Part shown: positions 37,901-49,300 of the stretch, in pieces
How positions within the stretch are numbered: the stretch's first letter is position 1
Layout: every line of letters starts with the position of its first letter
Origin: Tethya wilhelma
Taxonomy: Eukaryota; Porifera; Demospongiae; Tethyida; Tethyidae
Assembly (NCBI GenBank): GCA_964030475.1
Contig: CAXIPT010000008.1
Location: 2,294,141 to 2,358,140 of the forward strand
DNA: 64,000 nucleotides
Reading direction: 5' to 3'
Program-made: the position numbers and the translations under genes
The notes under the pieces: generated by a model
Database searches by the model: none
Told to the model about the DNA's origin: nothing
Seen by the model: only the letters and a program-made list of their open reading frames with translations

Positions 37901-39862
37901 CTGTTCAAAAAACTAAGTGAAGGTACTTATCTCTGATTGAGCCACCTCCAACATTGGCTCAAATTCTGCTGCCAAGTGGAGGTGTGCATGGCTATGGGTA
38001 AGGTCTATTGGGCTAGAGAAAGAGGCTGCATGGGACTAGGGCAAGGGGTGGTCACTCTCACAGGCACTGTATGTACTTAGATCACCAACCAGAGTCACTG
38101 CAAGGCCACAAGGTTACCAAAGTTTTTTTAAGTGAGGTCAGTGGTGTCACGGAGCAAAATTTGGTTGCTTTATGGCCATAGAGTAGTTCATGCCATTTTT
38201 TACGATCTCTTTGTCTAATTTACACAAGGTACAAAGACCAATCACTCACTCATGTTATACACAAGTACGGTTTTGATGTCATAGCTTGAGCTTAAGTTTT
38301 ACTACAGTCACCAAGTAGTTACAAGGTCATATGGACGAATTTAGGTAGTTACCAATTGTGATCTCAGTCATGGATCTAAGTACAGTGCATATGGGATCAA
38401 CTGCCCCTAGGTCCTTGTGGTAAGGCCAGGGCTATATAGGGGCCAGGGAATGCCGAGCCCCTATGGTGTGTTATCAGTGTCAAAATTAGGATGCCTATGA
38501 TTCTAGTCAATAAGAGTGTGCAGGAATTTTATGAGGGTGTGCAGGAGTGTACTTTCTGGCAGATGACTATTGAACCTGCAAAAGTTATTGGAGTGTACCA
38601 GAGGAGGTACAACAGCTATGTGTCATGCTGAGCTGGCATTTTTACCGCACGTAATCACTTTAGTACTTAAGCTCCTAGTGTCACGTGCAAATTGTATGGG
38701 CAAAAAGTACAAGTGCACAAAAAATGCCAGCTCAGCATGACACATGGCTGTCGTACCTCCTCTGGGAGTGTACTTTCCAGTAGATGACCTTTGAACCTGC
38801 TAAAGTTAAACCTTTGACCCTGGTGAGCATCTACTAGACTACATGACATTGTGTATAAGCAGTACGATATTTGCAAGGTGGTGATCAACCACAAATGTAT
38901 GTCAGATCTCTGTATGATCACGATTCACTCGATCCAATAAAAAAAATTGCTTGGTAAACTTCCTATATATGCAAAGCAAGAAATGAGTTTAGCATTGTAT
39001 CAGCTTATTTTGTTGCTTGAATAATTATGATAATTTCCCAAGTTCAAGCAACACATATCCACTCAGGATGAGGTCTGATTTAGGATAGATTTTCTAAAGC
39101 AGAACAGATGCACATAATTATACCATGTAACCTGAATCACTCAGCTTTGTCTGTACATACCCAAACCCTTTTTTGCCATCAGATATTAATTTTGACTTGT
39201 AATTAAGTTATACTTTATTGAGAAGCCAAACTTATCCATCATGCGGTACTGTGATACAACTACATGTATGGCATAATACCTGAGAGGCAACAAAAATAAT
39301 GTAGACTATTATACTTATTGTGTAATCATGCAGCTATACATTATCAAAAAGCTTACGAGGCCAGCAGGAAACTATATCAGCAACTGGGACATGAGCAGCT
39401 CTCTACATTTGCACTCTATATAATCAACCAACTCACTGCTGACTTGGTAGAAGCTCATCAGGGTTAAACGTCCAACTTTTGCCTCTAGAGACCTAGGTTC
39501 AAAGGTCAATTACCAGAGAGCACACTCCTCATAAGATTCTGGACACCCTCATATGATTCTTGGACACCCTTCTATAAATGTTCCTGCACACCCTCATTAA
39601 ATTCTTGCAAACTCATAAATTTCCTGCACACCCCCTGTGATTCTTGGACACCCTCATGACTTTCTTGCACACCCTTGTCATGTGATTCTTTTACACCCTC
39701 ATTGACTAAAATCGTAGTCACCTTAATTTTGACACTGATAACACACCATACAGCCCTACTCCAAAGTAAATTCAGTTTCTTATCTTTGAGATGCCAAATT
39801 ATATCTTTGTATGTGAGAATTTCTATAGTTACACGTACCATAGAATCTACTTCAGTAGACAT
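28915..39862 (-). CDS. UTP14: UTP14, U3 snoRNA-associated small-subunit processome protein (16 exons)
   Basis: Exons, in coding order: 39862-39839, 37511-37450, 36007-35940, 35871-35720, 35591-35514, 35450-35373, 35310-35188, 34214-34120, 34020-33939, 32694-32617, 32552-32470, 31823-31744, 30588-30370, 30306-30158, 29264-29132, and tentatively 28967-28915. Every boundary has GT..AG and all phases join, giving about 518 codons. Family signatures are TLGKKRRTKHRSEVSA, LPVSKIHADEIQRTVAY, SKWAPIVKHNRE, ADHLSFPLQEE, YYGKKCKRIKKIKSK, ERMTLKHGTGGKWAKK, DASNPWLNS, DAFAGDDVTAEFL, VPGWGSWSS and QFESMMSLPIGRNWNTE. UTP14 acts in the nucleolus in the 18S-processing U3 complex, where it activates the helicase Dhr1/DHX37 in yeast. 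The protein is shorter than human UTP14A (about 770 aa), mainly in the acidic middle. Only the last exon, which fits by phase alone, is doubtful. Introns carry many MITEs. Confidence 0.93.
29303..29335. repeat. 15-bp perfect hairpin
   Basis: CAGGAGCTTATGAGC (29303-29317) and its exact reverse complement (29321-29335) flank a 3-base loop. It lies in the UTP14 intron just before the exon at 29264. Confidence 0.7.
29485..29572. repeat. MITE fragment, inverted relative to 4110-4192
   Basis: Shares GGTAACCTTGAAC, AAATATAAAT and the terminal TTTACGGTA with the 4110 element in opposite orientation. It lies within a UTP14 intron. Confidence 0.6.
29925..30135. repeat. MITE with TACCATA ends in a UTP14 intron
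   Basis: Left end TACCATATAGCGGGTAAATT is mirrored by AATTTACCCACTATTATTAT and TGGTA at the right. The interior repeats AAATTTGG-type words. Related in sequence to 31509-31730. It ends 22 bp from the exon boundary at 30158. Confidence 0.75.
31237..31424. repeat. MITE with CTAGAAATTTTCAAGGA arms
   Basis: Left arm TAGCTAGAAATTTTCAAGGA is matched by TCCTTGAAAATTTCTAGCTA followed by TACGGTA. Inside are several AATTTTCG-like words and a second inner inverted pair (TCGTGATTT, GATCCTGAAAATTTCG). Confidence 0.8.
31509..31730. repeat. MITE with TACCGTAAACGTGGAAAT ends
   Basis: Left end TACCGTAAACGTGGAAAT and right end ATTTCCACGTTTATGGTA are inverted copies. The interior contains repeated ATTGGCGG and AAATTTGGCG words in both orientations. 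It inserted in the intron directly before the NPW exon of UTP14 (31744-31823). Confidence 0.85.
32014..32383. repeat. 370-bp MITE with TACTGTATA/TATACGGTA ends
   Basis: The left end (TACTGTATAGGGGGAAATTT) pairs with the right end (AATTTCCCACTATACGGTA) with a few mismatches, and further inner CGTGAAAA/TTTTCATG words mirror each other. It is located in a UTP14 intron. Confidence 0.7.
34672..34912 (+). repeat. Dispersed 240-bp repeat, copy 2
   Basis: Runs from GATGGGTGTGGCCTCG to GAGACTTAATAA. It contains ACATACAGACAGACAGACAA and an open plus-strand frame including LRFMNVCVINFV and RAAFLEILMEQ. About three quarters of positions match the inverted copy at 48076-48330 by eye. It lies in a UTP14 intron. 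Confidence 0.75.
37333..37433. repeat. Short palindromic element
   Basis: TAGAACATGCCT at the left is exactly mirrored by AGGCATGTTCTA at the right, around a GGGCAATATTGAA.../TTCAATATTACC inner pair. Immediately upstream of UTP14 exon 2 in the plus-strand direction. Confidence 0.65.
38600..38763. repeat. Inner foldback, about 45-bp arms
   Basis: AGAGGAGGTAC, TGTGTCATGCTGAGCTGGCA on the left are matched by TGCCAGCTCAGCATGACACA and GTACCTCCTCT on the right with a few mismatches. A CACGTAATCAC...GTGTCACGTG loop lies between. Confidence 0.8.
39525..39705. repeat. Degenerate minisatellite, TTCTTGGACACCCTCATGA-like unit
   Basis: Roughly eight variants of a 19-27 base unit built on TTCTTG-ACACCCTCAT- run head to tail. 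Read on the minus strand they give an EGVQES-like repeat, which is almost certainly not translated because it lies in the UTP14 intron next to exon 1. A few units in the opposite orientation occur at 38510-38555. Confidence 0.65.
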
Positions 39863-40282
39863 AGCTTGCTCGTCAGTCTATATCTTTGACTTGGTCCAGT
39901 TGATAGTAGAGCTAGAGCTAGAGCTAAGAGGCTGATGCTTGAACTACAGGTGAGCGTCAATAAGAGTTTTTTTTGTAATATGGGCGTGGCTTTTATCACA
40001 CTCCAGCGATCACCGATAGTCGGCCAGAGCTAGCTAACAACACAGGAATCCGGAAGCAAATCAATTGGTTACCAAAGTTTGGTAGTGTTAATACCTTCTC
40101 AAGGAGAAGACCTCGATAGGGAGTGGTAAATTGGCTTACTGTGGCAGTGTCTGAAGTACCAAAGCTACCTCAGTGTGTGAAGTACCGAAGCTGCTTGATC
40201 ACATAGCTGTCAAAAAGGCACAGTGTGTTGATTTTTGGCTCGTTTTTTTTATCTATCTGATTGAGGGGTGTGTTCTGGTGCC
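39863..40282. promoter_or_regulatory. Shared upstream interval of UTP14 (-) and the ROS-like gene (+)
   Basis: About 420 bp separates the UTP14 start codon (39862, minus) from the first signal-peptide ATG of the receptor (40283, plus), so the two genes are divergently arranged and the interval must contain both 5' UTRs and at least one promoter. No TATA box is obvious and no individual factor site is claimed. Use as a bidirectional promoter is inferred from position only. Confidence 0.55.
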
Positions 40283-40351
40283 ATGTTGGCTTCCAGGCAT
40301 TGGCTGGTGACATTGCTACTGTTGTGTACCCTTTCTTTGGTTGCTGCCACT
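40283..40351 (+). CDS. Alternative first exon A: signal peptide
   Basis: ATG 40283 opens 23 codons, MLASRHWLVTLLLLCTLSLV then AAT, directly followed by GTAAGT at 40352. The basic start, Leu-rich core and small-residue end make a textbook signal peptide. It ends in phase 0, as the next common exon (46050) requires. It is the exon nearest UTP14. Confidence 0.75.
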
Positions 40352-43300
40352 GTAAGTTATGGTAAAGCTAGTGTGTTTCAAGTGAGAGTTTTAATGATGT
40401 TACAAGTGTTGGTTTAGGTTCATGTGGGCATCCTTTTTAAATGTGTTAAAGTTATAGGTTTATAAATTGTACCTGTGTTTTGTTATTGTTGTAGTACATG
40501 TAGTAATAGCTGTATCATAGATAGTATTATGTTTTATATTGAAGAACAGTTTTTGCTGATTTCGGCCAATTGAACTCTTCCTGTGTTTGAATGTACTTGT
40601 AGGAGTTTGGTGCAAACATCATCAGGATATCATTTATTGAGAATTTGTCCATAAATTTAGTGGAGGGGGTTATCACCACAAAAGTCAAGTAGGATGTATG
40701 AGCATGATAAGGGTACTGTATTTGGCCATCAGGGGGCTGAAGTTGGTATTTGTGGTAGTAGGCATTGTTTACATAAGGCTAGTAAAGAATGCTTATCTAC
40801 TATATATGTTTATTGTAGTTATTATACACTGTGTGTAAAGGTACATTCCGATGAGCTAGACTGCTTGAATTGGTTGTTGACACACCTTGAAGTTTGAAGC
40901 CTGCGTTTTTTTATGAGAAAGTGTTTATAGTAATGATGATGTTACTTATTACAATGTTTACAAAATGTTATCAGTATAATGCACTTTGCTTTTACTACTC
41001 AATAAAACTAACTAATCAGTTACACCTAAACCAACCTAAACGTGGGGATTCTGCTAACATTTTCAATTCCTAGCACTGTATATTATATTATTTTCCTGCT
41101 AAGTCTTTCTCTTTCTCTCCCTTATGATTATAAATGTAGCTTGTATTCACATGTGACTTGCTTATAACACTATGTGTGTGTGGTGTGAACTCCCACACTA
41201 TGCAGAGGTGTTGAGTGTTTTTCTTGATTGAGCATAATCATTAGCTTGTGTAAAAATACAAGTCACACTCTGTTAGTTTTTAGATATTCTAAATTTCCTT
41301 AGCTCTCTATGTTAATGTGTGCTGGGGTGGAATGTTCTGTTGTAGATGAGACATGTCTGTTAGTCTGACACACAAACCTACTAGTAAAGAATGAAGAAGT
41401 GAGACATCTGTGCACAGAATGTGTACACGCATGTATTCTTGCTGTTTTGTACGTACATAACATGGTACATGTTGTCATCTGTTGTGCTGAAGAGTCATTA
41501 TTAGACTCAGCTTGTTTCTTAAGTGGAATAATTAGTGTACACTTGACTCCCTCAGCCTTAAGCAAGTTAAAGAATTTGTGTTTGCCAATCATTATGACAC
41601 GTGAGTGTAAAACGTGTAGCTGCATAGGTTTCTGTTTGTCGTGCGCATATGGTGTTAAGTGTTCTAATCAAACTTTAAGTTGTTTCTAGCAAGTTGTTAT
41701 TTGGCACAATCTCAAGTATTGTTTATGGATGCATAAGTGGGTCTCTTGTTTACACCATTCCAGAAAACAGACTCTTTCCCTGTAGGTACTTAGTACAATT
41801 ATGACCACACTTGATTCCGCTGTAGTTAGTGGGCATAGCTCTGTAGTTGTATATGTGGTATTGGCAACAATGGTTAGGATGTAGGAGTGAATGAAAGTAT
41901 TATCAGAATTAAGTTATTTCATTGATCTGGCCTAAGAGATGTCAAGTTGAACCATAGTATAGGATTACACCTGTTCATGAGGATTTGGAATACTTTGTGA
42001 TTGAATTATTTCCCATGTTTACAATATATGTCAGTGTGTTTCCATTGCTTGGATTATTTTCATTGTGTCTGACTATGTGTGAAGTTCTTTGAAGTATAAT
42101 TTTCAAGGAAGAAGCTTCTTGTATGTCATGTTCTCATCCTTTCATTGGTGCAGTACCTTTAAACCTTCACACTACACCACATCAATTTTGACTAGACATT
42201 AGTATAATGAATGAGTGTGGATTGTGTTATGGATGGCAGGATATGCTTGGTCTACCTAATAGCACTATAGAAAAAGGGAAGTAGAGCTTCAGTGAAGCCT
42301 ACACTTGTAGTCCATAGTTATTGACTTGAAGCTCTTGTTTTGTACTCTATACTAATTATTTGAACTTGACACTGTGTGTTACACTGGATTCTGTACAGCT
42401 GCCTCATTGACACAATATAGGAAATAGTGTAATGACTAATGCTAATGTATTATTATATTAAATTGGTAATTTTTGTTAGTTGTTCTTTGAATTGTCATAT
42501 TAGCAATCGCGAGTAATTTATATGTACACATGGGGTAGTGCCTTGGAGGAATTAAACACCAGAATTAAAGTTGGTGATGCCTATTGACCTCTTACTTGTT
42601 GACACTCACTTTGGCGCAGACATTTTCATTGTTATAATTATAGTAACTCGAGAGTTACTGCTCTATGCTGGGCTCAAAGGACATATGCCTACCTTCCTGT
42701 GTTTACCTCAGTCATGTGGCAACTTTGACTAGCAATGTCCACAAGTACAATGTCATATAGTTAATATGTAAGTTTGCTAGAGTTCCTGTTGTACTGCGTT
42801 GGTGATTTTTTTGTCANTTGCCTCATGTTAAGAACACCACCACCACCACCCCCTTGCTATCAATGGGTGATAATGGAGACATACTGAAAGAGGAAAATGT
42901 ATAGTTAAAATAAAGAACACGCTCAGTTCTGCAGAGAGTGGTAGTGGCACTGGTGCTGTGGTGTACACTCATCACAATGGTCCTTCACAGCAACATGCAG
43001 ACATTGCTCTAGGCTCAAATTCAAGAACTAAAACTGATGGCCTTGTGTTAAGAACTGGGTCTGCGCCAAATTTAAGACACAGACCTTATACCATCAGTCA
43101 TAAGAGTTCATGCATGAGATGCTTTTATTGTGATTGAAGATTTTCCTTTATTTGTGATAGTGATAGTGCTATAGGGAAAGAAAAAAGGGGGGGAAAACCT
43201 ACAAAAGCCATGTGAGAACCATTACTTTTATGGAGAATATTGTCACACCAAAGTCACTAAAATTACTCTAAGGGCTCTTCATACATGCAGTAGCTTCCTT

Positions 43301-46300
43301 TAGGCTTCTTTATTTGGAACTGGAGTCCATTTAAACTTGAGGCCCTGTTTTAAATAATATTATGTATTACTACGTAATGCACTAGTCTAAGATTGAGACT
43401 GTCATGCATGAAGTTATAGGTTTCAAATTTTAGATACTCTACTCACTTGAGCACTACAGTATAAGCAACACTGAGACATCTAGCTATCGTTGACTCATCC
43501 GTGAGCCCGTTTGAAAAGTCAGACTGCTGCAGTCCAGACATCATGCTCAGAACCATTACTTCAGGTTTCCAGCTCCAGAGCCGCCCCAGGTCGCCTCACT
43601 GGTATATAGTGACACTAACACTCCTATTGCACAATCAGGCCGCTCTGGTTGCCGCTACTGTAAGTTGGATATTATTTCTTATAGTATTAGCGATTTCCAA
43701 CCTTATTATGCAGCTATTGTGTAGTACTGAGGTTAAACTCAGTAGCGCTTGTATTTAATAAGCTAGTCACAAAAATCTTGGGTGTCAGGAGGCGACCATC
43801 TCAGCGTTTGTTGCGTTGAAATTGGTCGAGTTATCGTAAAGTTATGAGCATGCGCAATCAGGTGACCGCAAAAAGCCATACAAAACGTAGAAAATGTTTA
43901 CTCAATGGATCCATGGACCACGTGGCACTGACAGCTGACAGGCCGATTTTGAAAGCTATTCCGTGAATGATAAAGACACTACTGGTTAGTTTGACACTTT
44001 CTAAGGTAACTTGGGTTGCTGATTTCAAATTGGTGCACTGTTTTCGCTCTAAATATAATGCTAGTATAGAAACTGGGCAAAACTTAGAGAGAAGCGAGTA
44101 ATAATAACTATTAGGAATTACAGAGGAGTTTGAAATGTGTTTCAAGCTGGTATATGTTTCATAGGTTGAAGGGACTATTTTTATGGGCAAGAAGTATTTT
44201 CATACGGCTTGCGGAATTTGTTTACTCCAGGGTGCATGGTGATGGGTAGTCTCGCGGGCCAGACGTTCTTTGTGGGTTGGTCCTGTCCTGTGGTCCTGTT
44301 TGTGGGTCCCTCTACTCCACCCACAAAGAACGTCTGGCCCGCGAGACTAGATGATGGGCACTATTAGAAGTAACCATATAACTGTAGAAGTGTCTACTCA
44401 GCATCGCTGGCCCAGTTTGTTAAGCCGCTGGACGAGTGAGTTAATATGGTGTATTCTTTTGCCAAAGGGTATTTGAAGCCATAGAATTGCAATCGTTGGT
44501 TATCATCTGAAAGTAGAAACCTTACTAAACATTTTGGTGAAAGTTTGACATTCGTATCTCAATTTAAAATTAGTAAATGCAATAGTGTAATTTCCGCAGA
44601 GTCAGCCTGAAGCCAAGAAATTTTGGGTGTTAAAATAAAAGTCTTCCTGAATATTTTAGTGAAATCTGGATAGTCATAGCTTAACCGATGACTTAGTTAT
44701 GATCGATTATAGTTAAGGTGTTTTAGAGTGTTACGGTGCCATATTTTCAATGGAGAATCCCATAAAACACATATGTGCAACTTTGTCCTGGTCGCATAGA
44801 CAATGTAGAACCCATTTGTAGTACTTATATTGCATTTGTATGGTTTCCTAAGAATGGGGCTTTGCAACTCGCGAAATATAAAATACATGCCGGAGAAGGC
44901 CTGGGAACAAGACTAGCACCAGACTAGGTTTTCATAGAACAAATCAAGAGATGTCAGTTGGTGCATACACAAAGTTATTCAGCGTAGATTTGAAGTAAAG
45001 AGAAGTTTGAAGATATAACTACAGCCTTGGATAAAGAGGCAGGTTTTAGAAACATGACTATCAGTCACAGCTTTTATTACTTGGAATGGTGCAGACATCT
45101 ACTTTTGGGATTAGACATTTTGAGACATTCTGAAACGTTTCCGCTTGCCTATAGGTGTGGATGACTTCATAGACTATTTGGAAGGTACACGGCTAAATTC
45201 TAATTTTAGCCTATAGGACAGTAGAATGTCTGCACCATTCCAAGTAATAAAAGCTGTGACTGATAGTCATGTTTCTAAAACCTGCCTCTTTACAAATTTC
45301 AAAAAATTAAGCATTGTGACTTTTCAAGTCTAAAGATTTTGTATAATAGTGTCATGTTTGTGTGTTTCTGAGTCTCTAGGCTGAAGCAAGTCGTAGATTC
45401 TGAACAACTAACCAAATAGGTTTAATAATACTATGAGAGTAAAGATATAAGGATTTCTCTAAAACATCCTACCACGATTCTCGTATGGCCTAATAGCACT
45501 CGCTGCACTCGTGCTATTAGTTTGCCATACTCTTTGCAGCTGGAGTGCAATTAATTCTATAATTGCACTCTGAATCAAGTGGTTTCCTATACTAATAAGA
45601 GATTCAAACTCATAAACAGAGCAATTCAAACTCATAAACAGAGCAATTCAATAACTTTCTTGTATCAATTCCAATACATATAGCAGGTTTGCAAGTCAGC
45701 ACCTCAAAATTACCAGGGATGAAACTTGTTTACTGTCGCTATTCCTCAATTTTTCCACAGTATAAACAGTTTGTATGCTACACATTGAAATTTTGAAAAG
45801 TTTTTATGATTTTTTATAACTTTTTACACTCTTTCCTCACAATACACTGCTTGTACGTAATGCAGAGGAGGCTCACTTAATTCTGTTATATTATTATACC
45901 CCCTCTCATACATTAACCTCATCGACAGACCACAAATTATTAGCAGTTGCTTTACGAATACCCCTGAGACTTGTTCGTGCAAAATTTTGCAGCCAGTCTG
46001 ATCTGGAAACTATAATGACTGAATTTAAAATTAATCTTTCATTTTACAGTGTGTAGACACATGTCCATCCGGATCCAGTGCAGGATGGCTGTCTAGTATT
46101 AGACTTGATAATGTAGGAGCTAGGTCTGCAACCTTCTTCTGGGATGATGACACTGAGTTTGATCCAGATGTTTATGTTGTCCAATTCAGAGAAAGAGACA
46201 CAGCAACATTTTCCAATTCTCGAGAGGTAAGTAAATGTATTCATCGTAGTGTGTTTTTTTTGCCATTCTCACTAGTGGCAAAAAATTCCCGATCTACAGA

Positions 46301-49300
46301 CACTGTGGACACAATTTTTTAATGATTGACACTTTGACTGTTAATTGTCAAGTTTAAAGCCCTGTCAGTTTTGCTTGCTATATGGCAGTGCATTGAACAT
46401 TACATTTCTTACCATCTATTTGCAGTTGAATGACGAACAGACATATGTTTTGGATAACTTAACCTCAAGTACAAATTATGAAGGTCAAGTCTGTAGAGCA
46501 ATGCGACGGTCACAGCCTGATGACTGTGGAAATTGCCTCATCTGTTTTCGCACTACTGAAGCACAAGGTACTGTACATGTACAGCTGATGCATTCATTTC
46601 TATGCTGCCTAACTACGTACATGATGTATGTATGATACCGTTCCCCTACAGAACCCCCTAGTCCTCCTAGAGATGTACTTGTGACAGCAAATGGTCCTGA
46701 AACACTAACTGTATCATGGAATGTACCAGAGATAGAAAATGGTGGAATAGACCAATACAATGTGCAATGCAACTTAACACGGTCTGGACAAGTAGTAGTA
46801 GACAGGTTAGCAATAATTAATTATATGATAACTAATGTTGATGCTCAAGTTTGGAAGAATTAATATTAATTTTTAGTCTGCCAAATAATTATTGTATTTC
46901 CTGATAAACCAGTTCAACACTGAATCTTCCAATCAGCAAAAATTTCACTCTGAAGCTATAATATTTTCAGATTTCAAAATTGTTTTCAATGAGAATGACA
47001 CTCATAGTAATCATACTTGTAATCTACTCATTGGGCATTGCATGTAGACTCTAAAATTTTGGGCTATGGATGTACAATGTCAATACTCACTCCAATCCAC
47101 CCAATGCACGCATGGAACTGTATAGAATTGTTCCAGCTAGTATATCCAATTTGTTTATTGTTGAGTCATTCCTACCTCCAAACACGATGTTTGACTGCGA
47201 AGTCACTGCTATCAATTCATTTGGGACCAGTCTTCCAAGCTTTGTTCAAGGTGCAACTCCTCCAAGAACTAGTAAGTACCCTACCAACATATTGTACTTG
47301 TGGATACTACCCTAGGTCCTTCAATCACTCCTCCTCTTTTCCCGAGTCCCCTGTCTCAACGACTTGGGTAATTGAGATTATGATTTTAACTTATTTTTGC
47401 TAGATATACCTGGTGATCTACTGCTAGTTTATTCTAATGAAGTCAGATATGCAAAGCTAACTGAGGATCTTGTGACATCATCTTCATTAGCAGTTAACAA
47501 CCCTGTTCTTCTGAACACATCTGAAACTTTGATTGGTATGTAAACCACCATCATAGAATCAAACTTGTAGTTCACTGATTGAAACTGAGTTCATCATCTA
47601 TATTGGATATTTTGATCCTTTTTTTTTTTTGATTGGCCAATCGGCCAACTGTAGTAAAACCAGTGTGACTTTTACCTAACTCATAGGCATGATCATGACC
47701 TTGAAGCTTACAGATAGCATCTTGAACTGAACATATGGTCTATCACATGTATTCACTCTGATATAAGCTTTGATCACAATGATCTGCCATTGAGTAACTA
47801 ACATGCGATTTAATTTTGTGAATTTGAAATTTTTCGTTAGGTATTGATTATCACTATTATCGTAGTGAGATCTACATGATGACAGCAACCTCTCTGACTA
47901 GAGTGAGAGTGCAGTTGTCTGAAGAGTTTGATCTAACTCACATTTCAGGTATATACTCTACTGTGATTTCTGATTTGAAATAGTTAAAGTAGAGTTTGTC
48001 TAGCTTCGTAAACCAGGCTTCCACACTTTTTTGGGGGGAATCAAACGTGTGGCCCCTCCCCTCACACTACCATATTATTATTAAGCCTCGGCACGTGCAA
48101 AGCACGTGCAGAGGATTACGGTAGTCGTTTTGTCTGTCTGTCTGTCTGTTTGTCCCATCGAAATCTCAAGAAAGACAGCTCTACCGACAAAACTGATGGT
48201 ACTTACGTTCATAAATCTGAATGATCTTGTAGAAATATATTTTTTGCTATCCAAAATACTGTAGTTGCTGAGTTTTGAGGCTTTTGTGCTTCTCTGAGCG
48301 CTTAGCTTCGAGGCCACGCCCATTGGTCTGGTGTGCGTTATCTAGAATGGAAGCAGCTCAGCTTAGCTGCATGGCTGCTGTTGCTATTGCTCTTGATCAG
48401 TGGTGCTTAGTAAGACAGACAAGAGTTGGCCTGATTTCTATATAAGCATATAGATGTATAATTTGGCCTGCTTAGATTTTTCTGTGTGGCTAGCTAGCTC
48501 AGCTGCATGCCAGCCTGCATCTCAGTGCTGAGCTAGATTATCAAGTTCAGGCATAGACTGGTTTAGGTAGCCCAGGTAAACTTTGTAATATGCTTAGTGG
48601 CTAGCTGACAACATGCAGCTAAGCATTCAGTCTGTGCCACAGTCTTGTGCTCACTGTGTTTCATCACTGAGAGGCAGCATCGGTATATCCATTTATGTAT
48701 GATGGTGGCCTATTAGTTTTCTTGATTCACCCAGGTCATACATATAAGTATGATATACTCGATTTCACAGTGTATGCATGTATGTATTGAGTGCACTAGC
48801 TAGTTGAATGTGCCGAGGCTTGTGCACCAGCGGTGCTTTCATTATTAATAAGTAAGGTTTGTACCATCACTATTTAATGAATAGAAAGCTACTGTGAGCT
48901 TTATTCACTCATTTATTGACTCATTTATTGATTTAAGAAGACAATGTTTAATGTACACTAACAATACCTGCATTTGGTGGCGGTAGTGTTTAATTCCATT
49001 ATTTTCCCTATCAGATCCAGAGGTGGTGGTGACATTCTCCAGTGTCATTTCTGATGGAGCAATTGCAGTTGATTGGGTTAATAATGAAATCTACTGGGTT
49101 GAGANCACATGATAAAATGTACCAGGCCTTCCCCCTGCCTAATTATATATGCAAAGAGGGGAAGGCTTAGAGGTTATAGCATGACCCATATGATCGAAAT
49201 ACATGCCAGGGGTTGAGCACAACGGTGTCTTGTTCCCAGGCCTTGAGATCTCGTTTGGAAGTTGACTAGTGTCTATGAATAGTTTATATACTACTATTAT

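Larger units (their letters stand above)
38454..39758. repeat. 1.3-kb foldback element in the first UTP14 intron
   Basis: The outer arms carry CTATGGTGTGTTATCAGTGT, CAAAATTA and AGTCAATAAGAGTGTGCAGG on the left. They recur as reverse complement at about 39660-39758 (ACACTGATAACACACCATA) with moderate divergence. Between them sit a second, tighter foldback (38600-38763) and a degenerate minisatellite (39525-39705). Confidence 0.6.
43660..46049. other. Intron before exon 2 of the receptor, with MITEs
   Basis: No coding signal. It contains the elements at 44247-44349 and 45033-45291, a small hairpin CTAATAGCAC/GTGCTATTAG at 45490-45520, and a direct repeat of TTCAAACTCATAAACAGAGC at about 45604-45646. 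Confidence 0.5.

Noticed and set aside
39525..39705. CRISPR-like array
   Set aside because: Units are degenerate, adjacent and without distinct spacers, in an animal intron: a minisatellite.
39572..39838. Minus-strand continuation of the UTP14 first exon into an EGVQES repeat protein
   Set aside because: The GTACGT donor after ATG 39839-39841 joins exon 2 in phase with conserved UTP14 sequence. The repeat is an intronic minisatellite.
41299..41689. Overlapping ORFs of about 100 codons on both strands
   Set aside because: Mirror-image open frames, with no splice sites in phase with the receptor, no motif, and repetitive TGT/ACA composition.
47048..47125. In-phase receptor exon extension containing TAA at 47052 (a nonsense allele)
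   Set aside because: A nearer acceptor at 47125 keeps phase, removes the stop and gives a normal-length FN3 domain, so no mutation is needed.
49105..49260. Another TAGCCTCG-type MITE
   Set aside because: Shows ACCAGGCCTTCCCC and TTCCCAGGCCTTG pieces but no paired ends or target duplication, and it begins at an N, so boundaries cannot be trusted.
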